Shown here: in pieces, positions 45,515 to 54,272 of the stretch
Layout: every line of letters begins with the position of its first letter
How positions within the stretch are numbered: the stretch's first letter is position 1
Assembly (NCBI RefSeq): GCF_016924145.1
Contig: NZ_JAFFZO010000006.1
Span: 1 to 64,000, forward strand
Reading direction: 5' to 3'
From: Amphritea pacifica
GTDB lineage: Bacteria > Pseudomonadota > Gammaproteobacteria > Pseudomonadales > Balneatricaceae
Length of the DNA: 64,000 nt
Translations under genes and position numbers: made by a program
Notes under the pieces: model-generated
What the model was told of the DNA's origin: nothing
The model's database searches: none
Seen by the model: the letters and a program-made list of their open reading frames with translations, nothing else

Positions 45515-46651
45515 TTACAGGGTCCGTGCGTTAAGGTAAGCCTGCTCAGACACCGCATGCCACTTGATCGCCTGTTCGCGGAACTTCACGAAAGAATCGA
45601 ACACTTTCTGCGTCATCGGATCTTTCGCGGCTTCTTCGGTTACAACCTCATCAGACAGCGTTCTGATCTGCTTCAACACATCGTCAGGGAACGGACGCAG
45701 CTCGACACCCTCCTCATTCACCAGTTGCTCCAACGCCCGGTTATTCTTAGCGGTGAAGTCAGCCAGCATATCCTGGTTAGCCACCCGGATCGCATTCCGG
45801 ACGATAATCTGCAGATCTTCCGGCAATTTCTCAAAGGCTTCCTTGTTCATAAAGCATTCAAGCGTTGTACCTGGCTCATGCCAGCCAGGGTAATAGTAGT
45901 ATTTAGCCGCTTTGTGCAGACCAAACGCCAGATCATTGTAGGGTCCAACCCACTCCGTCGCATCGATGGCACCGGATTGCAACGATGGGAAGATCTCACC
46001 GCCTGGCAGCAGCACCGGAGTACCACCGGCACGCTTAAGCACCTCACCACCCAGCCCCGGAATCCGCATTTTCAGGCCTTTCAGATCGTCAACCGAGTTG
46101 ATCTCCCGGTTAAACCAGCCGCCCATCTGTACGCCGGTATTACCCGCTGCACCAGGGATCAGACCAAACTCAGCATAGACCTCTTCCCAGAGTTCCATGC
46201 CGCCGCCATGATAGAGCCAGGAGTTCATCTCCTGCGCCGTCAGACCAAAGGGTACCGCAGCAAAGAATTGCGCAGCACGGGATTTACCCTTCCAGTAATA
46301 GGAAGCGCCATGCCCCATTTCCGCGGTTCCCCGGGAAACGGCATCAAAAATTTCCAGCGCGCCCACCAGCTCTTTAGCGCCATAAACTTTTACATGGATA
46401 CGACCACCGGTCATCTGCCCAATCAGGTCAGCCAGATAGTTAGCGCCCGTCCCCAGCCCCGGGAAATTCTTCGGCCAGGTGGTTACCATTTTCCATTCAA
46501 TGGTTTCCGGCTTTGTTGCAACTGCCGGTGCGGCAGGTTGAGGGGCAGCCGGTTTACAATCAGCAACCTCTTTTTTCTCTTCGGTACAGGCTGCCAGGCC
46601 AGCAGCAGCAACGCCCAGACCAAGCACTTTGACAATCTCACGACGTTTCAC
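45515..46651 (-). CDS. dctP: TRAP substrate-binding protein, Tat-exported lipoprotein (TakP-like)
   Basis: 378 residues. The N-terminus MKRREIVKVLGLGVAAAGLA ends in AC at 21-22, combining a twin-arginine motif with a lipobox (Cys22), so it should be exported folded by Tat and lipidated. The mature part is a DctP-fold receptor most like alpha-keto-acid binding TakP (WKMVTTWPKNFPGLGTGAN, WVGPYNDLAFGLHKAAKYYYYPGWHEPG). GTG start at 46651 with GGGAGA upstream. Partner of dctQM although on the opposite strand. Ligand inferred only: a keto or dicarboxylic acid. Confidence 0.9.
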   Translation of the reverse strand: MKRREIVKVLGLGVAAAGLAACTEEKKEVADCKPAAPQPAAPAVATKPETIEWKMVTTWPKNFPGLGTGANYLADLIGQMTGGRIHVKVYGAKELVGALEIFDAVSRGTAEMGHGASYYWKGKSRAAQFFAAVPFGLTAQEMNSWLYHGGGMELWEEVYAEFGLIPGAAGNTGVQMGGWFNREINSVDDLKGLKMRIPGLGGEVLKRAGGTPVLLPGGEIFPSLQSGAIDATEWVGPYNDLAFGLHKAAKYYYYPGWHEPGTTLECFMNKEAFEKLPEDLQIIVRNAIRVANQDMLADFTAKNNRALEQLVNEEGVELRPFPDDVLKQIRTLSDEVVTEEAAKDPMTQKVFDSFVKFREQAIKWHAVSEQAYLNARTL

Positions 46652-46892
46652 AAGGCTTCTCCCTAATCGTCATTTTAGTTATCTAACTGTCTAACGTTAT
46701 TGTATTTTTTATCTATAACCCACTGAACATAGCACCAAGTCATAAAGGCTGCAATTTCAAATAGTAAGCACGGCCCCATCGATTAATCAGTAAAGATAAA
46801 ATGCGGCAGGATTAAGAGACGCATTTATTCTATTAAACTGAATTACTGATATACTCTCCTGCGTTACACCTAACCTGAGAACGGAAACCAGC

Positions 46893-47774
46893 TTGCAACC
46901 GCTTAATCTTCTTAAATCTATTACTGACGCCAAAACCAGTCTGCGAAAATCAGAGCAGAAAGTTGCCGATTACGTTCTGGAGCATCCATCCGATGTCATC
47001 CATATGCGTATTGTCGATCTGGCCTCAGAAGCGAATGTCAGCGAGCCGACCGTGGTGCGTTTCTGCCGTGCACTCCACTACGATGGATTTCAGGACTTTA
47101 AGCTGACCCTCGCTCAGGGGCTTGCCAGCAACGCCAACTTTGAACAGTTCTCTCTGAACAGCAAAGATACCGTCAGCGAGTTCAAGCAAAAGATCTTCGA
47201 TTCAACCGTAGGCAATATGATGCGGGTGCGGGAGGAGCTTGATGCCAATACCCTGGAAGAAGCGATCAATGCCATTGCCAGTACTAACCGGCTGGAACTC
47301 TATGGTTTTGGCGCATCCGCCCCGGTATGTAACGACGCCCAGCATAAGTTTCACCGTCTGAAGATTGCCGCTTCCGCCTACTCTGATCCGCACATGCAGA
47401 TGATCTCAGCAACCACCCTGACAGAGCAGGATGTCGTCATCGCTATCTCCCAGACTGGTCGAACCAAAGATCTGCTACATGCGGTGAAACTGGTTAAAGA
47501 TGCCGGTGTCACCGTCATCTCGCTCTGCCCCAGTAACACCCCCCTGTCCGACCTGGCCAGTATCGCCATCCATATCGATCTGGAAGAGGATAAAGACCTC
47601 AGCACTTTGATGTCATCCCGGGTGGTTCATCTGGTGGTAATCGATGTGCTTGCCGTCGGTGTCGCAATGAAGCTGGGACCGGGACTCCTGGACCACCTGA
47701 AAACGATCAAACGCAGTCTGAAAAGCCTGCGTCAGAACGATAAACGCCTGCCTCTGCGCAAACCAGAAGAATAA
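46893..47774 (+). CDS. hexR: MurR/RpiR-family regulator HexR
   Basis: 293 residues: N-terminal RpiR helix-turn-helix (DLASEANVSEPTVVRFCRALHYDGFQDFKLTLAQGLA, about 30-75) and a C-terminal SIS sugar-phosphate domain (about 120-260, ISQTGRTKDLLHAVKLVK). Aligns end to end with E. coli HexR, which responds to KDPG and controls central carbon genes. Starts at a TTG (46893); no closer ATG exists. TATACT at 46850-46855 is a possible -10. Divergent from the TRAP binding-protein gene. Confidence 0.88.
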   Translation: MQPLNLLKSITDAKTSLRKSEQKVADYVLEHPSDVIHMRIVDLASEANVSEPTVVRFCRALHYDGFQDFKLTLAQGLASNANFEQFSLNSKDTVSEFKQKIFDSTVGNMMRVREELDANTLEEAINAIASTNRLELYGFGASAPVCNDAQHKFHRLKIAASAYSDPHMQMISATTLTEQDVVIAISQTGRTKDLLHAVKLVKDAGVTVISLCPSNTPLSDLASIAIHIDLEEDKDLSTLMSSRVVHLVVIDVLAVGVAMKLGPGLLDHLKTIKRSLKSLRQNDKRLPLRKPEE

Positions 47775-47863
47775 ATCGCCCCGGAATTTCCTCTTTTTGT
47801 AACATTTTTACGTCACTATCTTCCCCGTTATCGCTGTTTATAAGGTCTTTGACTCATTGAAAT

Positions 47864-47890
47864 TCTCTTTTTTCTGGTATAAAAAAGAGA
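47864..47890. promoter_or_regulatory. Perfect dyad in the promoter region of the small charged gene
   Basis: TCTCTTTTTT-ctggtat-AAAAAAGAGA, 10-bp arms. It overlaps a plausible TTGAAA (upstream) and TATAAA, so it may be an operator. On either strand the stem is A/T-rich and not a good terminator. Confidence 0.35.
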
Positions 47891-47983
47891 TTCCCTGTTA
47901 ATCAGAAATGCGAGGCGGTCTGTTAGCCTGTCAGATTTATGGGCTTTCAGGTGGACTTTACAGAGGGTATAGGAGTACATGCT

Positions 47984-48190
47984 ATGCTTATACGGAAAGA
48001 TCAGGATCTGAATGAAATCCAAACAACGGTCTTCGATATCATCGTCGGTATTGAGGAGCAAGAGAAGCAGGCTCAACAAAAACTAGCCAGCCAGAAAAGC
48101 CTGGCGGTCAGACGGGCAATTGAAGAACGCAAACAGCGCAAAGAGCTGGAATATCAGATTAACGATGAACTCTGGTTTGATGATATCTGA
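47984..48190 (+). CDS. Small charged protein, PA3496-like
   Basis: 68 residues from the ATG at 47984 (GGAG nine bases upstream; the frame is open from 47939 but without a ribosome site). Highly charged and helical, with a C-terminal part RRAIEERKQRKELEYQINDE that resembles the PA3496 family of putative envelope-integrity proteins. No signal peptide. Family link is tentative. Ends in a strong terminator. Confidence 0.6.
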   Translation: MLIRKDQDLNEIQTTVFDIIVGIEEQEKQAQQKLASQKSLAVRRAIEERKQRKELEYQINDELWFDDI

Positions 48191-48201
48191 AGCCTGACGA
48201 T

Positions 48202-48234
48202 AAAAAAGCCTGCCACATCTGCGCAGGCTTTTTT
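48202..48234. terminator. Bidirectional terminator
   Basis: AAAAAAGCCTGC-cacatctgc-GCAGGCTTTTTT between the small charged gene (plus) and the FMN enzyme gene (minus). Confidence 0.85.
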
Positions 48235-48249
48235 ATTTGCTTTGCACCT

Positions 48250-49740
48250 TTACATCTCCGGATAAAGAATATCCAGGGGTACCGAGCGGCCACTGTCGAT
48301 CACTATCGCGGCATGTTTGCGTTTCAGTTTTCTTGGCTCCGGCACGCCACAGGAGTGCGCAATCATCTCCACCTCATGCACCAGATTATCATGATAGTGA
48401 GTGACCCTGACCGCTTTATCCTCCGGTACCAGCCCCCGCTGCAGATCTTTATCGTGAGTCGTAATGCCGGTCGGGCAGGTGTTTTTATTACACTGAAGCG
48501 CCTGAATGCACCCCAGTGCAAACATAAAGCCCCGTGCACTGACACAGAAATCAGCGCCCATACAAAGTGCCGCGGCTACATCGGTGGGGTTGATACACTT
48601 ACCCGACGCAATCACCCGGATACGCTCACGCAAGCCATGCATAATCAGCTTGTTCACCAGGATTGGCAGACTCTCCCGTAACGGCAGCCCGACGCTATCC
48701 ATCAGCGGCATCGGCGCAGCACCGGTACCACCATCACTGCTGTCCAGGGTGATAAAATCCGGCGCATGTTCCAGCCCCCGGGCAACCACCCGCTCGCAAA
48801 ACTCATCCAGCCAGTCGGTGGAACCCAACACCAGCTTAAAGCCAACCGGCTTGCCGGTGACCTCGCGGATATGGCAGACCAAATCCAGCAGATCATCGGC
48901 ACTATCAACCTCGGGATGGCGGTTCGGGCTGATCGAGGCAACCCCTTCGGGGATACCACGGATGGCGGCGATCTCAGCGGTCACTTTTTCACCTGGCAAC
49001 ATCCCCCCTTTACCCGGCTTTGCCCCCTGACTCAGCTTGATCTCAAACATCCGTACCTGATTATAGGCGGCCTTCTCTCTCAGCTTATCGTCGCTGAGTA
49101 AGCCCTGATTATCACGCATGCCATATTTAGCGGTACCGATCTGGCAAACAATGTCGCAGCCGCCCTCCAGATGGTAGGGCGATAACCCCCCCTCGCCGGT
49201 ATTCATCCAACAGCCCGCTTCACGGGCACCGTTAGACAGCGCCCGTATAGCCGGTTTGGAGATAGCGCCATAGCTCATACCGGAGATGTTAAAAAACGAT
49301 TTAGCATCGTAGGGCTGACGACAATAGGGCCCGATGCGCAGCGGCTGGTTTTTAACTGCATCCTCCTCCAGAGTCGGGAAGGGGCAGTTGAGGAAATAAT
49401 AGGTGCCCGGCACCCGTAGATCCCGGGATGAACCAAAGGCGATGGTATTATCGATATTCTTTGCCGCCCGGTAACACCAGCTGCGCTGCGCCCGGTTGAA
49501 CGGCATCTCCTCGCGATCCATCGCAAAGAAGTACTGGCGGAAAAACTCCCCCAGGTGCTCAAACATATAACGGAAACGACCAAACAACGGATAGTTACGG
49601 CGAATGGTCTGTTTGGTCTGATGCTTATCGATCTGATAAATAATCAGGGCGGCGATCAGCCCACCGACGAAGATCAACAGCAGGATACCGCCCAGGATTG
49701 CTACGAATTCAATCGCAAAGCTACTGACGGGATCGATCAT
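48250..49740 (-). CDS. FMN-binding glutamate synthase-like protein, membrane-anchored
   Basis: 496 residues. An N-terminal membrane helix (about 10-35) is followed by a TIM-barrel like the FMN/synthase domain of GltB: GMSYGAISKPAIRALSNGA, TGEGGLSPYHLEGGCDIVCQIGTAKYG, DSSDGGTGAAPMPLMD and the cysteine cluster CIQALQCNKNTCPTGI that in GltB binds a 3Fe-4S centre. No amidotransferase domain, so not a full glutamate synthase. Such stand-alone proteins are widespread and poorly characterised; N-methylglutamate synthase is one relative. Ribosome site AAGGAG. Electron donor and substrate unknown. Confidence 0.8.
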   Translation of the reverse strand: MIDPVSSFAIEFVAILGGILLLIFVGGLIAALIIYQIDKHQTKQTIRRNYPLFGRFRYMFEHLGEFFRQYFFAMDREEMPFNRAQRSWCYRAAKNIDNTIAFGSSRDLRVPGTYYFLNCPFPTLEEDAVKNQPLRIGPYCRQPYDAKSFFNISGMSYGAISKPAIRALSNGAREAGCWMNTGEGGLSPYHLEGGCDIVCQIGTAKYGMRDNQGLLSDDKLREKAAYNQVRMFEIKLSQGAKPGKGGMLPGEKVTAEIAAIRGIPEGVASISPNRHPEVDSADDLLDLVCHIREVTGKPVGFKLVLGSTDWLDEFCERVVARGLEHAPDFITLDSSDGGTGAAPMPLMDSVGLPLRESLPILVNKLIMHGLRERIRVIASGKCINPTDVAAALCMGADFCVSARGFMFALGCIQALQCNKNTCPTGITTHDKDLQRGLVPEDKAVRVTHYHDNLVHEVEMIAHSCGVPEPRKLKRKHAAIVIDSGRSVPLDILYPEM

Positions 49741-49861
49741 CTTCCGAACTCCTTGAGTATGTTTATCCGCGCATCACAAAAAATGCCAGTGCCAATCCTA
49801 TCCTGTTATACCTGAATTGCCTACGGTAACAATAATCAAATTGGAGGGTAGATAATCTCAA

Positions 49862-51124
49862 TCAGGGGCAGTCAGCACCGGTAATCCACTCAGGCGTGAC
49901 CACACGGGCAGGCTCACGTTGCATAATAACATCGCCGTTGCGTACCGATAACAGCACCTCACCCTGACGTCGAATCACCGAATAGTCGTCTTCACCATCG
50001 AGCAGAATAAAGCTGCCGGGCTTACCGACGGCGATACCATAGCGATGATCAACATTGAGTGTCCGGGCACTGTTGTCACTGATAAAGTCCAGCGCTTGAC
50101 TGAAGTCGGCATAACCCATCATCTGACAGATGTGCAGACCAAAATCGAGGCTGCGCAGCAATTTACCATTTCCCAGTGAGTACCAGGGATCAAAAATGGA
50201 ATCCTCGCCAAAACAGACATTGATACCGGCAGCATTGAGCTCTTTCACCCGGGTCAGGCCACGACGCTTGGGATAGCTGTCAAAGCGCCCCTGCAGATGG
50301 ATACTTTCAGTGGGACAGGAGACAAAATTAATACCCGACTTCTTCAGTAAGCGGAACAGCTTTGAACAGTAAGCGTTATCGTAAGAGCCCATTGCGGTAG
50401 TGTGGCTAGCGGTAACTTTCGCCCCCATATTGTTGAACAGCGCTTCGGCCGCCAACACTTCAAGAAAGCGAGAGTTAGGGTCATCGGTTTCATCACAGTG
50501 GACATCCACCAGCCGGTCATATTCCTGCGCCAGTCCGATCACCTTCTTCATCGACGCTTCACCCAGCTCACGGGTATATTCGAAGTGGGGAATCCCCCCC
50601 ACCACATCGGCACCGATCTGCAAAGCCTCCTCCATCAACCCGAGCCCGCCCGGAAAAGAGAGTAAGCCTTCCTGAGGAAATGCCACCACCTGAATCTCTA
50701 TCTTACCGGCCAGCTCATCACGCAAAGCACACAGGGTGCGCAATCCAACCAGGCTGGGATCGCTGACATCGGCATGGGTGCGGATGTACTGCACGCCGTT
50801 CTGCACCAGCAGCTCGATAGTTTGCAAAGCCCGGCGGCGGATATCCGTTTCATTAAGCAGAGGTTTTCGCTCCCCCCAGCGCTCGATTCCCTCAAACAGA
50901 GTGCCGCTCTGATTCCAGTTAGGTTCTCCCGCCGTCAGCGCCGCATCGAGATGGATATGGGGTTCTACAAACGGGGCACAGGCCAGCTTGCCATCGGCAT
51001 CAATCTGATCAGCTGTCGCGCTTACCCGGGTGCCCTGTTTGCTGATCGCTGTGAAATATCCATTATCGATTTCCAGGGTATACAGTGCCGTACTCTGTCG
51101 CAGGCGAGCGTTGACAATCTCCAT
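49862..51124 (-). CDS. codA: Cytosine deaminase-family amidohydrolase (CodA-like, altered active site)
   Basis: 420 residues, long end-to-end similarity to E. coli CodA. Metal and substrate residues are visible: His56 and His58 (EPHIHLD), Gln151, His209 and Glu212 (VHCDE), His241 (ASHTTAMGSY) and Asp308. The segment FGHDDVFDPW of E. coli reads FGEDSIFDPW, so the residues beside the metal Asp change from His to Glu and from Asp314 to Ser309. Position 314 is known to influence substrate choice in CodA. Third gene of codB-pucR-codA; cytosine is the likeliest substrate but a related pyrimidine is possible. Confidence 0.8.
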   Translation of the reverse strand: MEIVNARLRQSTALYTLEIDNGYFTAISKQGTRVSATADQIDADGKLACAPFVEPHIHLDAALTAGEPNWNQSGTLFEGIERWGERKPLLNETDIRRRALQTIELLVQNGVQYIRTHADVSDPSLVGLRTLCALRDELAGKIEIQVVAFPQEGLLSFPGGLGLMEEALQIGADVVGGIPHFEYTRELGEASMKKVIGLAQEYDRLVDVHCDETDDPNSRFLEVLAAEALFNNMGAKVTASHTTAMGSYDNAYCSKLFRLLKKSGINFVSCPTESIHLQGRFDSYPKRRGLTRVKELNAAGINVCFGEDSIFDPWYSLGNGKLLRSLDFGLHICQMMGYADFSQALDFISDNSARTLNVDHRYGIAVGKPGSFILLDGEDDYSVIRRQGEVLLSVRNGDVIMQREPARVVTPEWITGADCP

Positions 51125-51137
51125 AGGTATTCTCGCG

Positions 51138-52355
51138 TTAACTCTCTATATTGTGATGTTGAAACAGAATCTGCTCGATCAATAATGCGCTTTGCAGATT
51201 CAATCGGGCAAACGGATCGTTCAGCGGACAATCGATCAGTTGCTCAATCCGTTTTAACCGGTGACTGAGGGTATTCCGGTGGATTCCCAACGACTCAGCC
51301 GCCTGCTGCTGATTGCCAAAGTAGTTCATAAATTGGCTCAGGGTCTCCTTGAGCATAGTTGAACGAGGGTCACGGGCAAAGCACAACGACCCCAGCTGCT
51401 GCTGACAAAACTGTGCTAACACACTACGTTGAGGAATGGCATCAAACAACCGGGCAATCCCTAACTGATCATAAAAAAACAATGCCTGATCCTGCTGCAC
51501 CGCAAACTGCACCGCATGCCGGGCCTGTTCCGCTGCTTTCGCAATGGAGCTCAGCCCCGGTTGCAGATCACTGACACCGGTAAACACCTCAAGCTCGGGC
51601 TTTAATCGCTCAAGGGCCTGAGTCAACTCATCAGAGAGTGCCGGAGAGTGCGCCGCAGTCGTTGGCCATATGGCTAACAGATCCTGCTCATACTCGAGCA
51701 CCGGCCAGTCAATCCCTCTGCGCATCAGCAACTCTGTCAGTTGCTCCCCGAGCAGCGCTCGCTCATGGATAAACCTCCACTGATCCGCCGGATCATCACG
51801 ACTCAGACGCTGACTAAAACCTTTCAGCCGCAACGCCAGTACCGCATAGGGCCGGCTATCACTCAACCCAAGATCAGCCGCGCGCAGATGGATCAGCTCC
51901 GGCGTATCCGCATAGCCATTGATCAGACGGGTGAGGAACAACCGGGTCGACTGGCCAATCAGATTATCCTGCACAATGGCATTACTGATCACCTCGGTCA
52001 CCTGCACCATCGGCAGCGAATAGGGTTGTTCAAACAGCGCAAAACCCAGTTCATTGGCAACGGCTTTCACACTGGCCGGAATCGAGCGAATGAACTCAGA
52101 TCCTGTCAGGATCACAATGCCGGCGGCCTTGTGTTCAACCGCTTCACGAATCAGCTGTTGCAGGTTTTGCTCGCTGCGCCGCTGATTAATGCCGGTAATA
52201 AAGATCAGCTCACCACCCCGCAACCACGGCCCCAGGGTTTCATCTTCCGCCACATAGGGCCAGCGAACTGTTATTTGGCTGCCACGCAGCCCCGCCACCA
52301 GGCAAATACTCTCAAGGCCTGGCAAACGGGGAATATCAGCACAAAGTATTGGCAT
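51138..52355 (-). CDS. PucR-family transcriptional regulator
   Basis: 405 residues: N-terminal PucR domain (about 1-120, LPGLESICLVAG, GELIFITGI), central GGDEF-like CdaR region, and C-terminal helix-turn-helix (FGNQQQAAESLGIHRNTLSHRLKRIEQL). The family controls purine and pyrimidine catabolism. Its ATG overlaps the codB stop (TAATG), and codA starts 13 bp later, so it is made with the genes it probably regulates. Confidence 0.85.
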   Translation of the reverse strand: MPILCADIPRLPGLESICLVAGLRGSQITVRWPYVAEDETLGPWLRGGELIFITGINQRRSEQNLQQLIREAVEHKAAGIVILTGSEFIRSIPASVKAVANELGFALFEQPYSLPMVQVTEVISNAIVQDNLIGQSTRLFLTRLINGYADTPELIHLRAADLGLSDSRPYAVLALRLKGFSQRLSRDDPADQWRFIHERALLGEQLTELLMRRGIDWPVLEYEQDLLAIWPTTAAHSPALSDELTQALERLKPELEVFTGVSDLQPGLSSIAKAAEQARHAVQFAVQQDQALFFYDQLGIARLFDAIPQRSVLAQFCQQQLGSLCFARDPRSTMLKETLSQFMNYFGNQQQAAESLGIHRNTLSHRLKRIEQLIDCPLNDPFARLNLQSALLIEQILFQHHNIES

Positions 52356-53611
52356 TAACTTTTCACTGTATCAAGAGATGAATGCGCCAACGGCAGGCGC
52401 AGTAAAACGGTATAGCTGATCGCCGCAACCAACACCCCAATCACCGGCGGCAGAATCGGCGAGCTGTAAGCCGCAAGAGAACCGATGCCATAAGCCGCCA
52501 GCCCCAGCCAGTTAAACGCGGGCAGACGCTGCGTCGCCAGTTTGGGGTAGCTGCCTTTATGGTTGAAACAGAAGTCAGCGATAATCACACCACCGATCGG
52601 CGGAATAAAGGTTCCCAGCAGAATAAGGAAAGGGATCAGCAGGTTATACATCCCCCCGACTGCCAGCACTGTACCGGTGGCGGCGCCAACAACGGTGACC
52701 AGGCGGCGCTTATCGGTGCGCAGCAGATTACAGCCCGCCACCGCGAAGTTATAGATGGTATTGTCCTGAGTGGTCCAGATATTCATCAACAGCATCAATA
52801 CTGCCAATACCACAAACCCCTGGGCGATCATCACATCGACAATATCTGCTTGCTGATAAATCATTGTCCCCAGTGCACCGGTCAGCACCATCAGACCATT
52901 ACCAAAGAAGAATGCGGCCAGCGTTGCGATCACAGCAATTTTCGGTGTTTTAGCAAACCGGCTCCAGTTAGTTGCCTGCGTTCCGCCACTGACGAAGGTA
53001 CCAATAATCATAGTGACTGCCGCAGCCCAGCTGAGGCTCTCAGTTGGCGACTGCATCATCAGCCCTCCGAAACCACCGATATCGACCATCCCGGTATACA
53101 GGCTGATAAGAATAAACAGCATCATGGAGGGGACCGCTAACCGGGATAACCAGTCCAGACCACGGTAACCAATCATGGCGGTAATACAGAAGGCCATACC
53201 GAAACCGATCATCAGGGGCGTTTCAAAGCTGGCAGGCAGTCCGGTGGTTTTAACCAGTACGGTAGACACCGTCGCAGTCCCCCAGGCATACCAGCCGATC
53301 TGGGTAAAACCCAGAATAAAATCTGACAATTTACTGCCGATCTCGCCAAAGCAGAAGCGCCCCATCAATACCGAATTCAGGCCACTTTTACAGGCAATAT
53401 AAGCAAGCGCCGCCGCATAGATGCCGAGCAACAGGTTGCCCAGCATAATCACCAGCATCAGCTCACTAAAGGAGAAGGCCTTACCCAGAGTACCGCCGGC
53501 CCACATGGTGGCAGTAAAAAAGGTAAAGCCAAGCAATAGCACAGATGTAGAGAGCAGGCCTTTACGATCAGTTTCAGGCACTTCACTCAGAGGATAATCC
53601 GATGGTTCCAT
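52355..53611 (-). CDS. codB: NCS1 cytosine/purine permease (CodB-like)
   Basis: 418 residues, the same length as E. coli CodB, with twelve membrane helices. NCS1 features are GGTLGKAFSFSELMLVIMLGNLLLG, GLNSVLMGRFCFGEIGSK and the helix-6 segment MIIGTFVSGGTQATNWSRF. The ATG at 53611 has GGAG before it; the frame continues to 53656 without a better site. Imports the substrate deaminated by the CodA-like enzyme. Confidence 0.88.
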   Translation of the reverse strand: MEPSDYPLSEVPETDRKGLLSTSVLLLGFTFFTATMWAGGTLGKAFSFSELMLVIMLGNLLLGIYAAALAYIACKSGLNSVLMGRFCFGEIGSKLSDFILGFTQIGWYAWGTATVSTVLVKTTGLPASFETPLMIGFGMAFCITAMIGYRGLDWLSRLAVPSMMLFILISLYTGMVDIGGFGGLMMQSPTESLSWAAAVTMIIGTFVSGGTQATNWSRFAKTPKIAVIATLAAFFFGNGLMVLTGALGTMIYQQADIVDVMIAQGFVVLAVLMLLMNIWTTQDNTIYNFAVAGCNLLRTDKRRLVTVVGAATGTVLAVGGMYNLLIPFLILLGTFIPPIGGVIIADFCFNHKGSYPKLATQRLPAFNWLGLAAYGIGSLAAYSSPILPPVIGVLVAAISYTVLLRLPLAHSSLDTVKS

Positions 53612-53656
53612 ATCAGGCTCCGCTAAATTTTCAGGTTGATTGTATTTTTTGTACAA

Positions 53657-53983
53657 CCTGCCAGGAGCAAAGCTTATACCACCCTAAAGTTAAATAGGTA
53701 ACCAATTTAAGTGCTGTTCCTGCTGAACTTTATTGATCAAAGCTTCACAGTGCACTATGCACAAAAACTATATTTTACGATGAACGATGCCCGGATAAGA
53801 GCGCATCATTTTCGCGCATTTTAATTGCGATCGCCCTATTTAGCGACAATATCCATGGGGTTCCGACAACAATATTCAAAATCGGATAACAGATCTGCAC
53901 AACAAATCTGTTTGACTATTACGCAGATGGAGCGCCCACATCAGGCCAGGTGCGGCCTTTCATCGCGGATCACATGGCCTGTG
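53657..53983. other. Upstream region of codB with a palindrome
   Basis: About 330 bp without a gene. Contains the perfect dyad GTGCA-cta-TGCAC at 53750-53762, about 140 bp upstream of the codB start, a candidate operator for the PucR-type regulator. The rest is A/T-rich with an additional GCGATCGC palindrome near 53827. Confidence 0.45.
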
Positions 53984-54172
53984 TCACTGTCGGGCTGAAT
54001 CTGCTTTTTCACTTTTTCTGATCTGCTCGGCAAGCTTCTGATCAAAGCAGTTGACAGCTCTTTGCAGCAGGTACACCCCCGACAACAACATTCGGCAAAG
54101 GTAAGCCTGCCACTGAGCTAAATGACTACGGGACTGAACGTTTAACAATAACAGACGTCGGCTTTCTGACAT
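53984..54172 (-). CDS. Small hypothetical protein near the acx operon end
   Basis: 62 residues, basic, with one moderately hydrophobic helix (LCRMLLSGVYLLQRAV). The ATG at 54172 is preceded by GGGGGAGG at ideal distance, the strongest ribosome site in this region, which is the main support. It lies 100 bp beyond the SecB-like gene on the same strand and could be a last operon gene. No family recognised. Confidence 0.5.
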   Translation of the reverse strand: MSESRRLLLLNVQSRSHLAQWQAYLCRMLLSGVYLLQRAVNCFDQKLAEQIRKSEKADSARQ

Positions 54173-54272
54173 TGAGTGCCTCCCCCGGTCTGATCGACAG
54201 AGATAAAAGGGATACCTTCCATGGCCTGTACTTCAGAGCTGTTTCCCCACAGACTCTCTGATAACCTGATGG

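Noticed and set aside
45557-46666. 369-codon frame opposite the TRAP receptor gene
   Set aside because: Reverse-strand shadow of a clear DctP-family gene.
47828-48079. 83-codon minus-strand frame
   Set aside because: Runs antisense through the small charged gene and the dyad; no ribosome site.
51741-52358. 205-codon frame opposite the pucR-type gene
   Set aside because: Shadow frame. The minus-strand protein has complete PucR domains.
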